Positions 1-6,689 of a stretch of 9,398 nucleotides of DNA are shown one piece after another. The notes under the pieces are model-generated. The model searched no databases. It was not told the DNA's origin and was given only the letters and a program-made list of their open reading frames with translations. Made by a program: the position numbers and the translations under genes. The DNA comes from Victivallales bacterium (GTDB lineage: Bacteria; Verrucomicrobiota; Lentisphaeria; Victivallales; UBA1829). Each line of letters starts with the position of its first letter. The first letter of the stretch is position 1. The DNA lies in the NCBI GenBank assembly GCA_016285335.1, contig JAEEQO010000113.1, positions 1 through 9,398 on the forward strand. Reading direction: 5' to 3'.

Positions 1-336
1 TGCGCCGAAGCCGCCCATACCGCCGCCGAAGCCGCCCATGCCGCCGCCGAAGCCGCCCATGCCACCAGGAGCCGCACCAGCCGCACCGGCAGGACGCTGT
101 CCGCCCATGCCGCCGCCGAAGCTGCCCATACCGCCAGCAGGAGCCGCACCGGCACCAGCGCCACCGGCAGGACGATTGCCGCCCATGCCGCCGCCGAAGC
201 CGCCCATGCCACCAGGAGCCGCACCAGCCGCACCGGCAGGAGCCGCACCAGCACCAGCGCCACCGGCAGGACGATTGCCGCCCATGCCGCCGCCAAAGCC
301 GCCCATGCCGCCGCCGAAGCCGCCCATGCCGCCGCC
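1..336 (-). repeat. 21-bp in-frame minisatellite encoding GGMGGFG heptads inside GH9
   Basis: Codons 640-751 of the GH9 gene, up to the window edge. The unit is 21 bases, seen as catg/cata recurring every 21 bases on the plus strand (cat at 16, 37 and 58). It encodes Gly-Gly-Met-Gly-Gly-Phe-Gly. Four blocks hold 3, 2, 2 and 3 heptads, the last of some blocks being degenerate (GGMGG followed by N or Q). Three Ala/Pro/Gly spacers of 21, 14 and 11 residues separate them, each starting (N/Q)RPAG. All spacers are multiples of three bases, so the frame is kept. Spacers use GCT, GGT and CCT codons often, whereas most of the gene uses GGC, GCC/GCG and CCG/CCC. The tract may continue past the edge. 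Confidence 0.95.
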
Positions 337-2253
337 GGATGCGTTGCCTTCACTCTCGAGGCGTTTTACCTGCGCCATGCAGCGTTCGGCCAGTTCGTCG
401 TTGTAACCTTTCAGCACGCGGGCTGCGGCGGCAAACAGGGTAACTTCATTGCGGCTTATGCCACGACCACTACCTCTGGTGAACGCCCACATGTCATCGG
501 GGTTGCCGCTGCGCTTGCCGTCCTCGGAGATCTCGAACCGTTTCAGGCTGGGATCATACTGAAGGCCGTCGGTGATGGTGGCGGCGTCGCCCAGATGCTG
601 GTAGTTGTCAAGGACCGAGTTGGAGAGCGTCATCGCAAAGTGTCCGAGTTGTTCGGCCTGGGCAAGGAAGTTCAGCACGCTGTGCTCGATGTACTGCAGG
701 ATGTCGGGCTTGCCGTCCGGACGGTGCAGGTCGACATAACGCTGTTCCTCGCTCACGAACGTTTCATCGCGGTCGTTGTGGAAGAGCTCCCATGCCATGA
801 TGAGGCTGTTGAGCATATTCGAGGTTGCGCCGATTTCGATGTCGAAGTCGCCCGCGTCAAAGAAACCGCCGACGTTCAGGCCGGGGATGAGCTCGTAGGG
901 CTTGTAGGGAGTGCCATCGGGCTTTATTGCGGTCTCCTGCCCCTGGAAGTGGCCGTCGAAGTGATCGCTCGGCGGAGCCTGCATGTAGCCTTCCTTGAAG
1001 GGCTCGCCGTGCCAGATGCGGTACGCCTCGTTGACCGTCATATGGTTCATGTGAATGGGAAGCCACACGTCGCTGGTGGCGTCGGTGATCTGGTCGTATA
1101 CGGAATCGTTGATGATGAAGTTGCCGGCCTTGTGGTCGCCGTACTTGATGTAGTAGATGCCGGGCTCCTTCACATCGCTGAAGTCGAACTTCACGTAGTT
1201 GTACTTGTAGAAGTTACCCCATTCCTTGACCTTGCCCTTGAAAGCCAGCTTTTCGTTGCCGTCGGTGTCGATCTTCCAGAGTTCGGCGGTTTCCTCGGGC
1301 TTGTCGTTCGGGTCAAGCTCGATCACGGCCGTCTTCGGCTGATCGGGGACGTAGCCCATCTGGGAATAACCGATGTTCGGTTCGCGGATCCAGCCGGGGA
1401 CGGCATTGGGTTCGACGGTCCAGGTCATCACCTTGCCGGTCTTTCCGGCGGGCAGCAGCGTACGAAGAGTGTACCAGCCGTTCTGAGCGACGATGCGGCC
1501 GTCGAACAGCTCCATGTCGACATCGGACGTGATCTTGATCATGCGTTCGGGAGCATCGGGCGCGATCACGAAAGATTTGCCCGACTCAAGCGGAAGCGGA
1601 TCGACGAACTTGCCGGTATCGCGGTCGTCATAGGTGCGGAATCCCTTGTACTGGCGCGCTTTCTCCTCGTTCGGCAGGACCTCGGTCTTGCTGACCGCGT
1701 AGCGCGGGAACCGGTTGATGCGGCCGTCCACGACGTAGGTCTTGCCCCAGTACTGGGACGGGATGAATTCCAGGTTGAAACCGGCTTTTCCCACCACGGA
1801 CTCGGGCAGCGGCTCGTCCAGATAGAGGGAGAGCTCTACGGCGTTGCCCTTCGCCGTGGCCACGACGCGCGAGGCGAAATTGTAATCGTTGAAGCGCATC
1901 GTGACCTCAATGGAATTGTTTGCCTGGTTCACTCTGCGCGTCGACTGCGGGACCAGGTCCCACTGCTCGGGCGTCTTGGAAAGACGCACGGCGCCGCCCT
2001 GAACGGTTCTCACGCCGTGGTGGATGATCTCGATGCCGGCGTTCTTCTCATCGTTGAAGCCGCCCGTGAACGCATTGCTGAACACCAGGAAATTGACGCC
2101 CTGACGCTCGAAATACCCCTTGTCGTTCAGGACAAGGCCCTGCTGGGACTGTTGCTGTTGAGATTGAGCCTGCCGGGGCTGCTGGGCCTGGGCAAAGACG
2201 GGGGGCAGCGCAAGCAGCGCGGCCAGGACGATGAGGAAGCAGCGGTTGTTCAT
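1..2253 (-). CDS. Secreted GH9 endoglucanase-type glycoside hydrolase with Gly-rich repeat insert (partial, 3' end beyond window)
   Basis: Reading leftwards from the ATG at 2253, 751 codons are open to the window edge. An AAGGA ribosome binding site lies 8 bases upstream. Residues 1-21 are a signal peptide (MNNRC, hydrophobic core, cleavage expected after PVFA), followed by a Gln-rich linker (22-39). Residues about 40-285 form a beta-rich accessory domain I know only from GH9 proteins. About 293-382 is the Ig-like CelD_N domain (NIGYSQMGYVPDQPK). The (alpha/alpha)6 catalytic domain begins near 385, with the GH9 signature GGFFDAGDFD: D466 and D469 are the expected catalytic-base pair. WAFT (589-592) and the helix LFAAAARVLKGYNDELAERC (606-625) also fit GH9. 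From residue 640 the domain is interrupted by Gly/Met/Phe repeats. The conserved C-terminal His and acid Glu should lie beyond the edge. The likely role is hydrolysis of beta-1,4-glucan outside the cytoplasm. Family is confident; substrate is inferred. Confidence 0.9.
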   Translation of the reverse strand, partial: MNNRCFLIVLAALLALPPVFAQAQQPRQAQSQQQQSQQGLVLNDKGYFERQGVNFLVFSNAFTGGFNDEKNAGIEIIHHGVRTVQGGAVRLSKTPEQWDLVPQSTRRVNQANNSIEVTMRFNDYNFASRVVATAKGNAVELSLYLDEPLPESVVGKAGFNLEFIPSQYWGKTYVVDGRINRFPRYAVSKTEVLPNEEKARQYKGFRTYDDRDTGKFVDPLPLESGKSFVIAPDAPERMIKITSDVDMELFDGRIVAQNGWYTLRTLLPAGKTGKVMTWTVEPNAVPGWIREPNIGYSQMGYVPDQPKTAVIELDPNDKPEETAELWKIDTDGNEKLAFKGKVKEWGNFYKYNYVKFDFSDVKEPGIYYIKYGDHKAGNFIINDSVYDQITDATSDVWLPIHMNHMTVNEAYRIWHGEPFKEGYMQAPPSDHFDGHFQGQETAIKPDGTPYKPYELIPGLNVGGFFDAGDFDIEIGATSNMLNSLIMAWELFHNDRDETFVSEEQRYVDLHRPDGKPDILQYIEHSVLNFLAQAEQLGHFAMTLSNSVLDNYQHLGDAATITDGLQYDPSLKRFEISEDGKRSGNPDDMWAFTRGSGRGISRNEVTLFAAAARVLKGYNDELAERCMAQVKRLESEGNASGGGMGGFGGGMGGFGGGMGGNRPAGGAGAGAAPAGAAGAAPGGMGGFGGGMGGNRPAGGAGAGAAPAGGMGSFGGGMGGQRPAGAAGAAPGGMGGFGGGMGGFGGGMGGFGA

Positions 2254-2326
2254 GCTGAGGATCCTTATGGGCAGAAAATGCCATTTTTTGAGGTTGAATA
2301 TATTGGGTACGCCTTTACAAAAGTAT

Positions 2327-2355
2327 AATATACCCACGGTTGAATTAAATTTCAA
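2327..2355 (-). promoter_or_regulatory. Sigma70-type promoter of the GH9 gene
   Basis: On the minus strand a -35 box TTGAAA (2350-2355) is followed by a 17-base spacer and a -10 box TATATT (2327-2332). Transcription would begin near 2320, giving a leader of about 67 bases before the GH9 ATG. The -10 box sits in a near-palindrome, GTATA-T-TATAC (2323-2333). The -35 box overlaps an inverted repeat TTGAA-6-TTCAA (2340-2355). Both could be operator sites. This AT-rich stretch stands out against the GC-rich genes. Confidence 0.65.
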
Positions 2356-2372
2356 GTGAAAATCAGTGAAAA
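2355..2372 (-). promoter_or_regulatory. Two tandem AGTGAAAA repeats 10 bp apart, just upstream of the GH9 -35 box
   Basis: On the plus strand AGTGAAAA occurs at 2355-2362 and again at 2365-2372. The start-to-start distance is exactly 10 bases, about one helical turn. In the direction of GH9 transcription these lie immediately upstream of the -35 box, a common place for an activator to bind. No regulator can be named. Confidence 0.4.
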
Positions 2373-2464
2373 GTATGCACGAGTATAACCGAAATATGCG
2401 AACACGCCTGCGAACCTGATGGCACAAACCGCTTCCGAGGTGGTTTCACAGGAAAAGCGCGGCC

Positions 2465-2479
2465 TTGCCGGTCCGGCAA
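2465..2479. repeat. 15-base palindrome downstream of the tfoX-like gene; weak terminator candidate
   Basis: TTGCCGGTCCGGCAA is a perfect inverted repeat around one central base. As RNA it gives a 6-bp stem with a 3-base loop. It lies 13 bases past the stop codon of the TfoX-domain gene, where the GH53-tfoX unit might end. It lacks the U-run of an intrinsic terminator. A second weak stem (AAACCGC/GTGGTTT, 2426-2446) lies further along. The rest of 2373-2492 shows nothing else I can assign. Confidence 0.3.
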
Positions 2480-2492
2480 AATGCGGGCGGGA

Positions 2493-2816
2493 TCATTGTT
2501 TCCGAGATGTGGATCGAGGCGGCGGGAGCTCGTCGTACATGGCGCGGAACAATGATTTAAGGAAGTCCGCGTCGTCCACGTTTTCGACCAGCAGCATTTC
2601 CTTCGCGCCCTCGTACGGCAGCTCGCGCGGGGCGTCCGGCATAAGGGAAAGCGCGACGGGAACCGGCTTCACCAGCAGACGGTCGTCGTAGATCCCGCCG
2701 GCGACTCTGCCGCGGTAATACAGGATGAATTCGCCCATCATCGCGCGGTACGTGATCCCGTCCAGCCCGGACAGCTGGTCCAGTACAAATGTCAGGAATT
2801 CTTTGCTGGAAGCCAT
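2493..2816 (-). CDS. TfoX N-terminal-domain family protein
   Basis: A 107-residue single-domain protein. It is recognisable throughout as a stand-alone TfoX_N domain: MASSKEFLTFVLDQL, then YRAMMGEFILYYRGRVAGG, a DDRLLVKP strand, and LPYEGAKEMLLV followed by an acidic VDDADFL helix. The tail is short and basic (RSTSRKQ). I chose the ATG at 2816 because the family starts with this segment. A GTG at 2849 overlaps the GH53 stop and would add 11 residues (NRCCRRKIEL) not typical of the family. The gap after GH53 is 29 bases, so the two are probably co-transcribed. TfoX/Sxy regulates competence in gammaproteobacteria, but that role depends on more than this domain. Small single-domain members are widespread and of unknown function, and nothing here links this one to DNA uptake. 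Confidence 0.88.
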   Translation of the reverse strand: MASSKEFLTFVLDQLSGLDGITYRAMMGEFILYYRGRVAGGIYDDRLLVKPVPVALSLMPDAPRELPYEGAKEMLLVENVDDADFLKSLFRAMYDELPPPRSTSRKQ

Positions 2817-2845
2817 GAGCTCGATCTTTCTCCGACAACAACGGT

Positions 2846-5086
2846 TCACCGCTCCGGTGACGGTTGCTTTTTGAGCTCGTCCCAGAAGGAATCGTACAGT
2901 TTCATGTAATCGGTGGTGCGGCCGCGGGCATCGAAGAGGTTGCCCCAGGCCGGGCTCGTTGCCTCCCAGATGAACGTCCCGATGCCGAGGCCGTCCGGGA
3001 CGCGCTGCACGATCTCGTTGACCTCCTTGCGGAAGTCCTGATATTCCACGACCACGAGCGGCTTTTTGTAGCGTTTCGCGAGGTCGTTCAGATTGGCCTC
3101 CAGCGCCTCAAGCGTGCCGTGGTGTTTGGGATAATACGACTGGCCGATCACGTCGAACTTCACGTCGCGCGAAATGAGCTTGTCAAGGAAAAAGACCGAT
3201 TTGTCGTTCTGCCCGCCGTACGCGAGGTGGACCATGACCGGGATCTCCGGGTCGGCGGCGCGGACCCCGGCGGTCGCGCAGCGCAGCATCACGCAGAACG
3301 ATTCGTAACTGCCGTTCTCGATCCGGCCCTGCGGCCACACAAATCCGGCGTTGAGCTCGTTTCCGGTCTGCACCATGTCCGGGCGTGCGCCCGCATCGAT
3401 GAACCTGCGGACGATGTCGCGCGTGTAGGTGTAGAGGTGGCCTTCCAGCCCCGAGCCCGTGTGCATCGCCCACGAGGCGGGCTTGGTCTGGTGCGCGGGG
3501 TCGGCCCAGGTGTCGGAGTAGTGGAAGTCGAGCAGGAACTTCATGCCGGCGGCCTTGATGCGTTTCGCGAACGCGATGGTTGAATCCAGCCCGCAATACC
3601 CCGCGGCGGAATAGCCGCCCCGGGCCGTCGGGTCGACGAAAAGGCGCAGGCGGATCCAGTTGAAGTGGTGGTCCTTCATGATCTCCAGCACGTCTTTCTG
3701 CACGCCGCCATCGGAGAAACGCATCCCGCCCGCCTCCTGCTGCGGCACGAACGAGATGTCCGCGCCGATGATCGGTTTCTCGAACTTGAACTCGTATTGT
3801 TTCGGCCCGACGGCAAGCTCGGGCGGCAGAGGTTCTGCGTAGTCCTGCTTCATTTTCGCGTAGATGCCGAAAAGCTCGCGGTTCGGCTGCCCGCCGCGCC
3901 GGAAAAGCTCGCGCGTGGGCGCCCAGGACATCGTGCCGAATCCGAGGCCGTCCGGCACGGTGCGGACCAGGTCGTTGATGATGCGCGTGTTCGCCGTGCT
4001 GGATTCGTATTCGCAGATGCAGACGGGCTTGCCGTAGCGTTTCGCGAGGTCGAAGACGTTTGTCTGCATGTCGTTGTACGTCTCGTGCCATTTTTCGTAG
4101 TAGGAGAGGCCGACGATGTCGAACTCCGCGCCGTAATGAAGCATCTTGTCGAGGAACTCGCGGCTGAGGTTGTTTTCGCCGCCGAGCGCCAGATGCACCT
4201 GGAGCTTCGCGTCCGGCAGCGCCTCGCGGACCGCGCGCTGCCCCGCCTTGTAGAGCCCCATGCAGGCCGCCCAGTTATCTTCCGTGGCATTGTCCAGCAG
4301 TTTGCCCTCCGGCCAGACGAATCCGTGATTGATCTCGTTGCCGACCTGCACGATCTCGGGCGCGGCGTCGGCGGCCTTGAACGCCTCCAGCGTCTCCTTC
4401 GTGTAAGCGTAGAGCCTGTCTTCGAGGTCCTTCCCGGTCAGGCCGTTCCAGGCGGACGGTTTGTACTGCTTGTCCGGGTCGGCCCAGGTGTCGCTGTAGT
4501 GGAAGTTCAGCGCGAACTTCATCCCGGCGGCCTTGATGCGCTTCGCGAACGCAATGGTCGAGGCCGTCCCGCAAAATCCTTCGCGGGAATAGCCGCCCTG
4601 CGCCTCTGGATTCACGAACAGGCGCAGGCGGATCGTGTTGAACCCGTTGCGGACCATGATCTTCAGCGGATCGTCCTGCATGCCGTTCAAATCGTAGTAG
4701 CGGCCGCCCCATGCTTCGTTGGCGGGGATCTCCGACACGTCGCCGCCGATGCAGAAGAAGTACGGGGCATCAGCCTGCTTCTGTTCGCCTGTTTCGACGG
4801 CGGAGGCGTTCGCAGCTGTGCTTGCAGGATCTCCCGTGCCGGGGAAAGCCGCGGCGTCCTGCTGCATTTTCTGGAGATAGGAGATGGATACTCCTGAGGA
4901 AAGCAGGATGAAGTAGAAGATCACGAGCGTGAAAGCGAGGACAATGACAAATCGGAGAAGCTTCATGGTACGGACCTTTCCCGGCAGCTTCGCGAGACGG
5001 TCCTGCGCGGAACCGGGCGCGTACCGTCCGGCGGCGGCTTCGGCGAATGCTTCGAATGCGGCGTTCTGTTCGGATTCCTGCGTCAT
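2846..5086 (-). CDS. Membrane-anchored tandem GH53 endo-beta-1,4-galactanase (two catalytic domains)
   Basis: A 746-residue protein. Residues 1-41 are an Ala-rich charged, probably cytoplasmic, segment; 43-64 are one transmembrane helix; 65-107 are a linker. Two GH53 barrels follow, at about 108-426 and 437-738. Each has the family motifs: RLRLFV(N/D)P, HYSDTWADP (196-204 and 522-530), GNE(I/L)N with the acid/base Glu (E251 and E577), and the nucleophile Glu in C/VEY (E359 and E681). Domain 2 begins with the canonical GADIS; domain 1 has GGDVS. Both sites look intact. GH53 cleaves beta-1,4-galactan, the side chain of pectin and type I arabinogalactan, so the enzyme should act outside the inner membrane. 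An alternative ATG at 4966 (M41) has GGGAAAGG upstream and would leave a plain N-terminal anchor. I kept 5086 because the extra 40 codons have coding-like GC-rich third positions. It has its own promoter. Confidence 0.92.
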   Translation of the reverse strand: MTQESEQNAAFEAFAEAAAGRYAPGSAQDRLAKLPGKVRTMKLLRFVIVLAFTLVIFYFILLSSGVSISYLQKMQQDAAAFPGTGDPASTAANASAVETGEQKQADAPYFFCIGGDVSEIPANEAWGGRYYDLNGMQDDPLKIMVRNGFNTIRLRLFVNPEAQGGYSREGFCGTASTIAFAKRIKAAGMKFALNFHYSDTWADPDKQYKPSAWNGLTGKDLEDRLYAYTKETLEAFKAADAAPEIVQVGNEINHGFVWPEGKLLDNATEDNWAACMGLYKAGQRAVREALPDAKLQVHLALGGENNLSREFLDKMLHYGAEFDIVGLSYYEKWHETYNDMQTNVFDLAKRYGKPVCICEYESSTANTRIINDLVRTVPDGLGFGTMSWAPTRELFRRGGQPNRELFGIYAKMKQDYAEPLPPELAVGPKQYEFKFEKPIIGADISFVPQQEAGGMRFSDGGVQKDVLEIMKDHHFNWIRLRLFVDPTARGGYSAAGYCGLDSTIAFAKRIKAAGMKFLLDFHYSDTWADPAHQTKPASWAMHTGSGLEGHLYTYTRDIVRRFIDAGARPDMVQTGNELNAGFVWPQGRIENGSYESFCVMLRCATAGVRAADPEIPVMVHLAYGGQNDKSVFFLDKLISRDVKFDVIGQSYYPKHHGTLEALEANLNDLAKRYKKPLVVVEYQDFRKEVNEIVQRVPDGLGIGTFIWEATSPAWGNLFDARGRTTDYMKLYDSFWDELKKQPSPER
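3497..4561 (-). repeat. Internal duplication within the GH53 gene (best-conserved copies at its two ends)
   Basis: The segment encoding residues 176-204 (4475-4561) and that encoding 502-530 (3497-3583) are nearly identical in protein: STIAFAKRIKAAGMKF and FHYSDTWADP occur in both. They are also clearly alike in DNA, for example ccggcggccttgatgcg in each. The offset is 326 residues at both the HYSDTWADP and GNE motifs, and drifts to 319 by the PDGLG motif near the domain end, so a whole domain was duplicated and has since diverged. Confidence 0.85.
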
Positions 5087-5129
5087 AGTTCGAAATTCCG
5101 TTTCGCGGCAAGTTGTTGTTCTTCAGCCT

Positions 5130-5157
5130 AATATACCATGGTTTCCCCGGAATGCAA
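5130..5157 (-). promoter_or_regulatory. Extended -10 promoter of the GH53 gene
   Basis: On the minus strand TTGCAT (5152-5157) is followed by 16 bases and TATATT (5130-5135). TG-G directly before TATATT gives an extended -10, which would offset the weak -35. The predicted start near 5123 leaves a leader of about 36 bases. That leader contains a small inverted repeat, CGAAA/TTTCG, with GGAA in its loop (5091-5105), just upstream of the ATG at 5086. The 101-base gap between the methyltransferase stop and GH53 holds no convincing terminator. Confidence 0.55.
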
Positions 5158-5187
5158 CCTGACGACATCAATTTCCTGCACAAAAAA

Positions 5188-6687
5188 TTATCCGAGCCCG
5201 TAGAGGCGTTCGATCAGGCAATCCGCCGCGGACTGTCCGCCGCTCCGGTATGCACGCAGGACGGCGCACTGTTCCACCCGCGTGGCGCGGCAGACGGGCA
5301 GGCGTTTCAGGATCGCGATCTTGACCTGCGGGAACGGCTTGCCGGACTCCGAGGCGACGAGGCGGTACCAGCGGTCCACGGCCGCGCTGTTCATGACGAC
5401 CGCCAGAAAATGCAAGGAAAACGTTCCGGGGCGCGGCGCCGTGCCGTGCAGGGTGTTCGCGTAGTAGTAACGCCCGGCGGGGTCGCACGCGGCGACGATC
5501 CGGTCGGCGGTTTGGCGCGTCAGGATCTTCGGACGTTCGAAGACCTCCGGCGAGCGCATCCGCAGGCCGTTTGCGCGGTTGCCTCGCCTAATTTCCTCCA
5601 GCGCGTTCATGCGGACCGGGTCGTAGTCGATCCAGCGCGAACGCGGCGTGATCTTCATGTGGGAAACGTCGCGTCCGGTAAGCAGAGGCTTCGGGTTCGC
5701 GGCGCGTTTCGGCGAGCTTACGAAAAGCTCGTTGCCGACCGCGCCCTGGATCACGCCGTCGCGCACGTCGGCGACCTCGCCGAGCGGAATGCTGTGCGCC
5801 CGGACTGTCCGCAGAAACGCGCTGTCGGCGCAAAGTCCGGCAACGATGCGGCATCCGGGAAACGCGAGGATGTCGGCGGCGGGCACGTCTCCCGCGTCGT
5901 CGATGCGGACGCAGCCGTCCGGCGGCATCGGTTCGCGCCGGAAGATGACGGCGGCGGAATCCACCACGGCTTTCCCGAACAGGCGCGGCGGCAGCGCCGA
6001 GGCGGAGACCAGGCGCTGTTCGGTCAGAAGCCAGCGGCGCATGGGTTCGCCCTGCGTGTTCAGAAGCAGACGGTCCGGCGCGAGCCATCCGCACACGCCG
6101 CCCTCGCGCGCCAGACGCGCCCCGAGCTCGATGAACAGCGAAAAGAGGTTGAAACGTCCGTTCGTGAAGCGGTATTCGGTGCGCAGACGGCATTTTTCGT
6201 CTTCCGGGATCATGCCGACCGGCACGAACGGCGGATTGCCGAGCACGAAGTCGAACGAGTCCGCCGGAAACACGTTTTCCCGCAGAGCGTCGGCGCAGAC
6301 GATCCGCGGCGCGCCGGGGCGTCCGGTCAAGCTCAGATACAGCCAGCGCAATCTCAATTCGGCGACCTCTGCGGCGAGCGGCTGAAGTTCGATCCCGCAG
6401 ATGTTTTCCGGTTTCGGGAGCACGCCGAAACGTCGATGCAGCACGCGCATGGCGGCGGCAAGGAACGCTCCGCATCCGCACGCGGGGTCGATAATGCGGA
6501 GCTGCGGGACGTTTTTTCTGTTCAAATTGGGCAGGGCGTCCAGCGCGTCGGACACGATGCGTTCGGCAACAAGCCGCGGGGTATAATAAATGCCGTGTCG
6601 TTTGCGGACCGGAGCAAGAGCGGCGGCACAAAGCGTTTCGAGGTCGTCTATCTTTAAGACATGTCTGTCCGGGCGGGAGCGCGGCAT
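5188..6687 (-). CDS. TaqI/Eco57I-type N6-adenine DNA methyltransferase
   Basis: A 499-residue protein that would transfer methyl from S-adenosylmethionine to N6 of adenine in DNA. Visible motifs, in gamma-class order: motif X region HGIYYTP (31-37), the SAM-binding motif I DPACGCGAF (67-75), an acidic CGIE (motif II region, 97-100), and the catalytic motif IV NPPF (151-154). The C-terminal half looks like a TaqI_C-type target recognition domain: LLTGRD (335-340), ERPKILTRQT (384-393), HFLAVVMNS, and SGKPFPQVKI (448-457). No N-terminal PD-(D/E)xK nuclease is fused, and no restriction enzyme gene is next to it. ATG at 6687 lies two bases after the rluD stop (TGAGCATG), with AGGAAG about 10 bases upstream. 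Longer extensions in this frame lie inside rluD and read as low-quality Arg/Pro-rich sequence. It could be an orphan methylase or part of a restriction system encoded elsewhere. The target site cannot be read from the sequence. Confidence 0.88.
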   Translation of the reverse strand: MPRSRPDRHVLKIDDLETLCAAALAPVRKRHGIYYTPRLVAERIVSDALDALPNLNRKNVPQLRIIDPACGCGAFLAAAMRVLHRRFGVLPKPENICGIELQPLAAEVAELRLRWLYLSLTGRPGAPRIVCADALRENVFPADSFDFVLGNPPFVPVGMIPEDEKCRLRTEYRFTNGRFNLFSLFIELGARLAREGGVCGWLAPDRLLLNTQGEPMRRWLLTEQRLVSASALPPRLFGKAVVDSAAVIFRREPMPPDGCVRIDDAGDVPAADILAFPGCRIVAGLCADSAFLRTVRAHSIPLGEVADVRDGVIQGAVGNELFVSSPKRAANPKPLLTGRDVSHMKITPRSRWIDYDPVRMNALEEIRRGNRANGLRMRSPEVFERPKILTRQTADRIVAACDPAGRYYYANTLHGTAPRPGTFSLHFLAVVMNSAAVDRWYRLVASESGKPFPQVKIAILKRLPVCRATRVEQCAVLRAYRSGGQSAADCLIERLYGLG

Positions 6688-6689
6688 GC

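Noticed and set aside
1..336. CRISPR-like regular repeats
   Set aside because: Repeats are contiguous, 21 bases long, in frame and translated, without unique spacers of constant length.
38..406. Plus-strand Pro-rich open frame (PPPKPPMPP repeats)
   Set aside because: It is the complement of the Gly-rich GH9 repeat. The minus-strand reading is continuous with a clear GH9 domain and signal peptide.
595..2328. 577-codon plus-strand open frame
   Set aside because: Antisense shadow of GH9 caused by GC-rich third positions. No recognisable domain; Val/Leu/Asp/His-rich composition typical of an antisense frame.
2465..2479. Intrinsic terminator after the tfoX-like gene
   Set aside because: The palindrome is real but has no U-run after it, so it is kept only as a repeat.
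2817..2849. GTG start for the TfoX protein overlapping the GH53 stop (GTGA)
   Set aside because: GGAG is only 2 bases before GTG and the added 11 residues are not family-like; ATG 2816 matches the usual start.
3665..4897. 410-codon plus-strand open frame over GH53
   Set aside because: Antisense of a strongly supported GH53 gene, with low-complexity Val/Arg/His content.
5113..6657. 514-codon plus-strand open frame over the methyltransferase
   Set aside because: The opposite strand carries methyltransferase motifs X, I and IV in order; this frame shows no motif.
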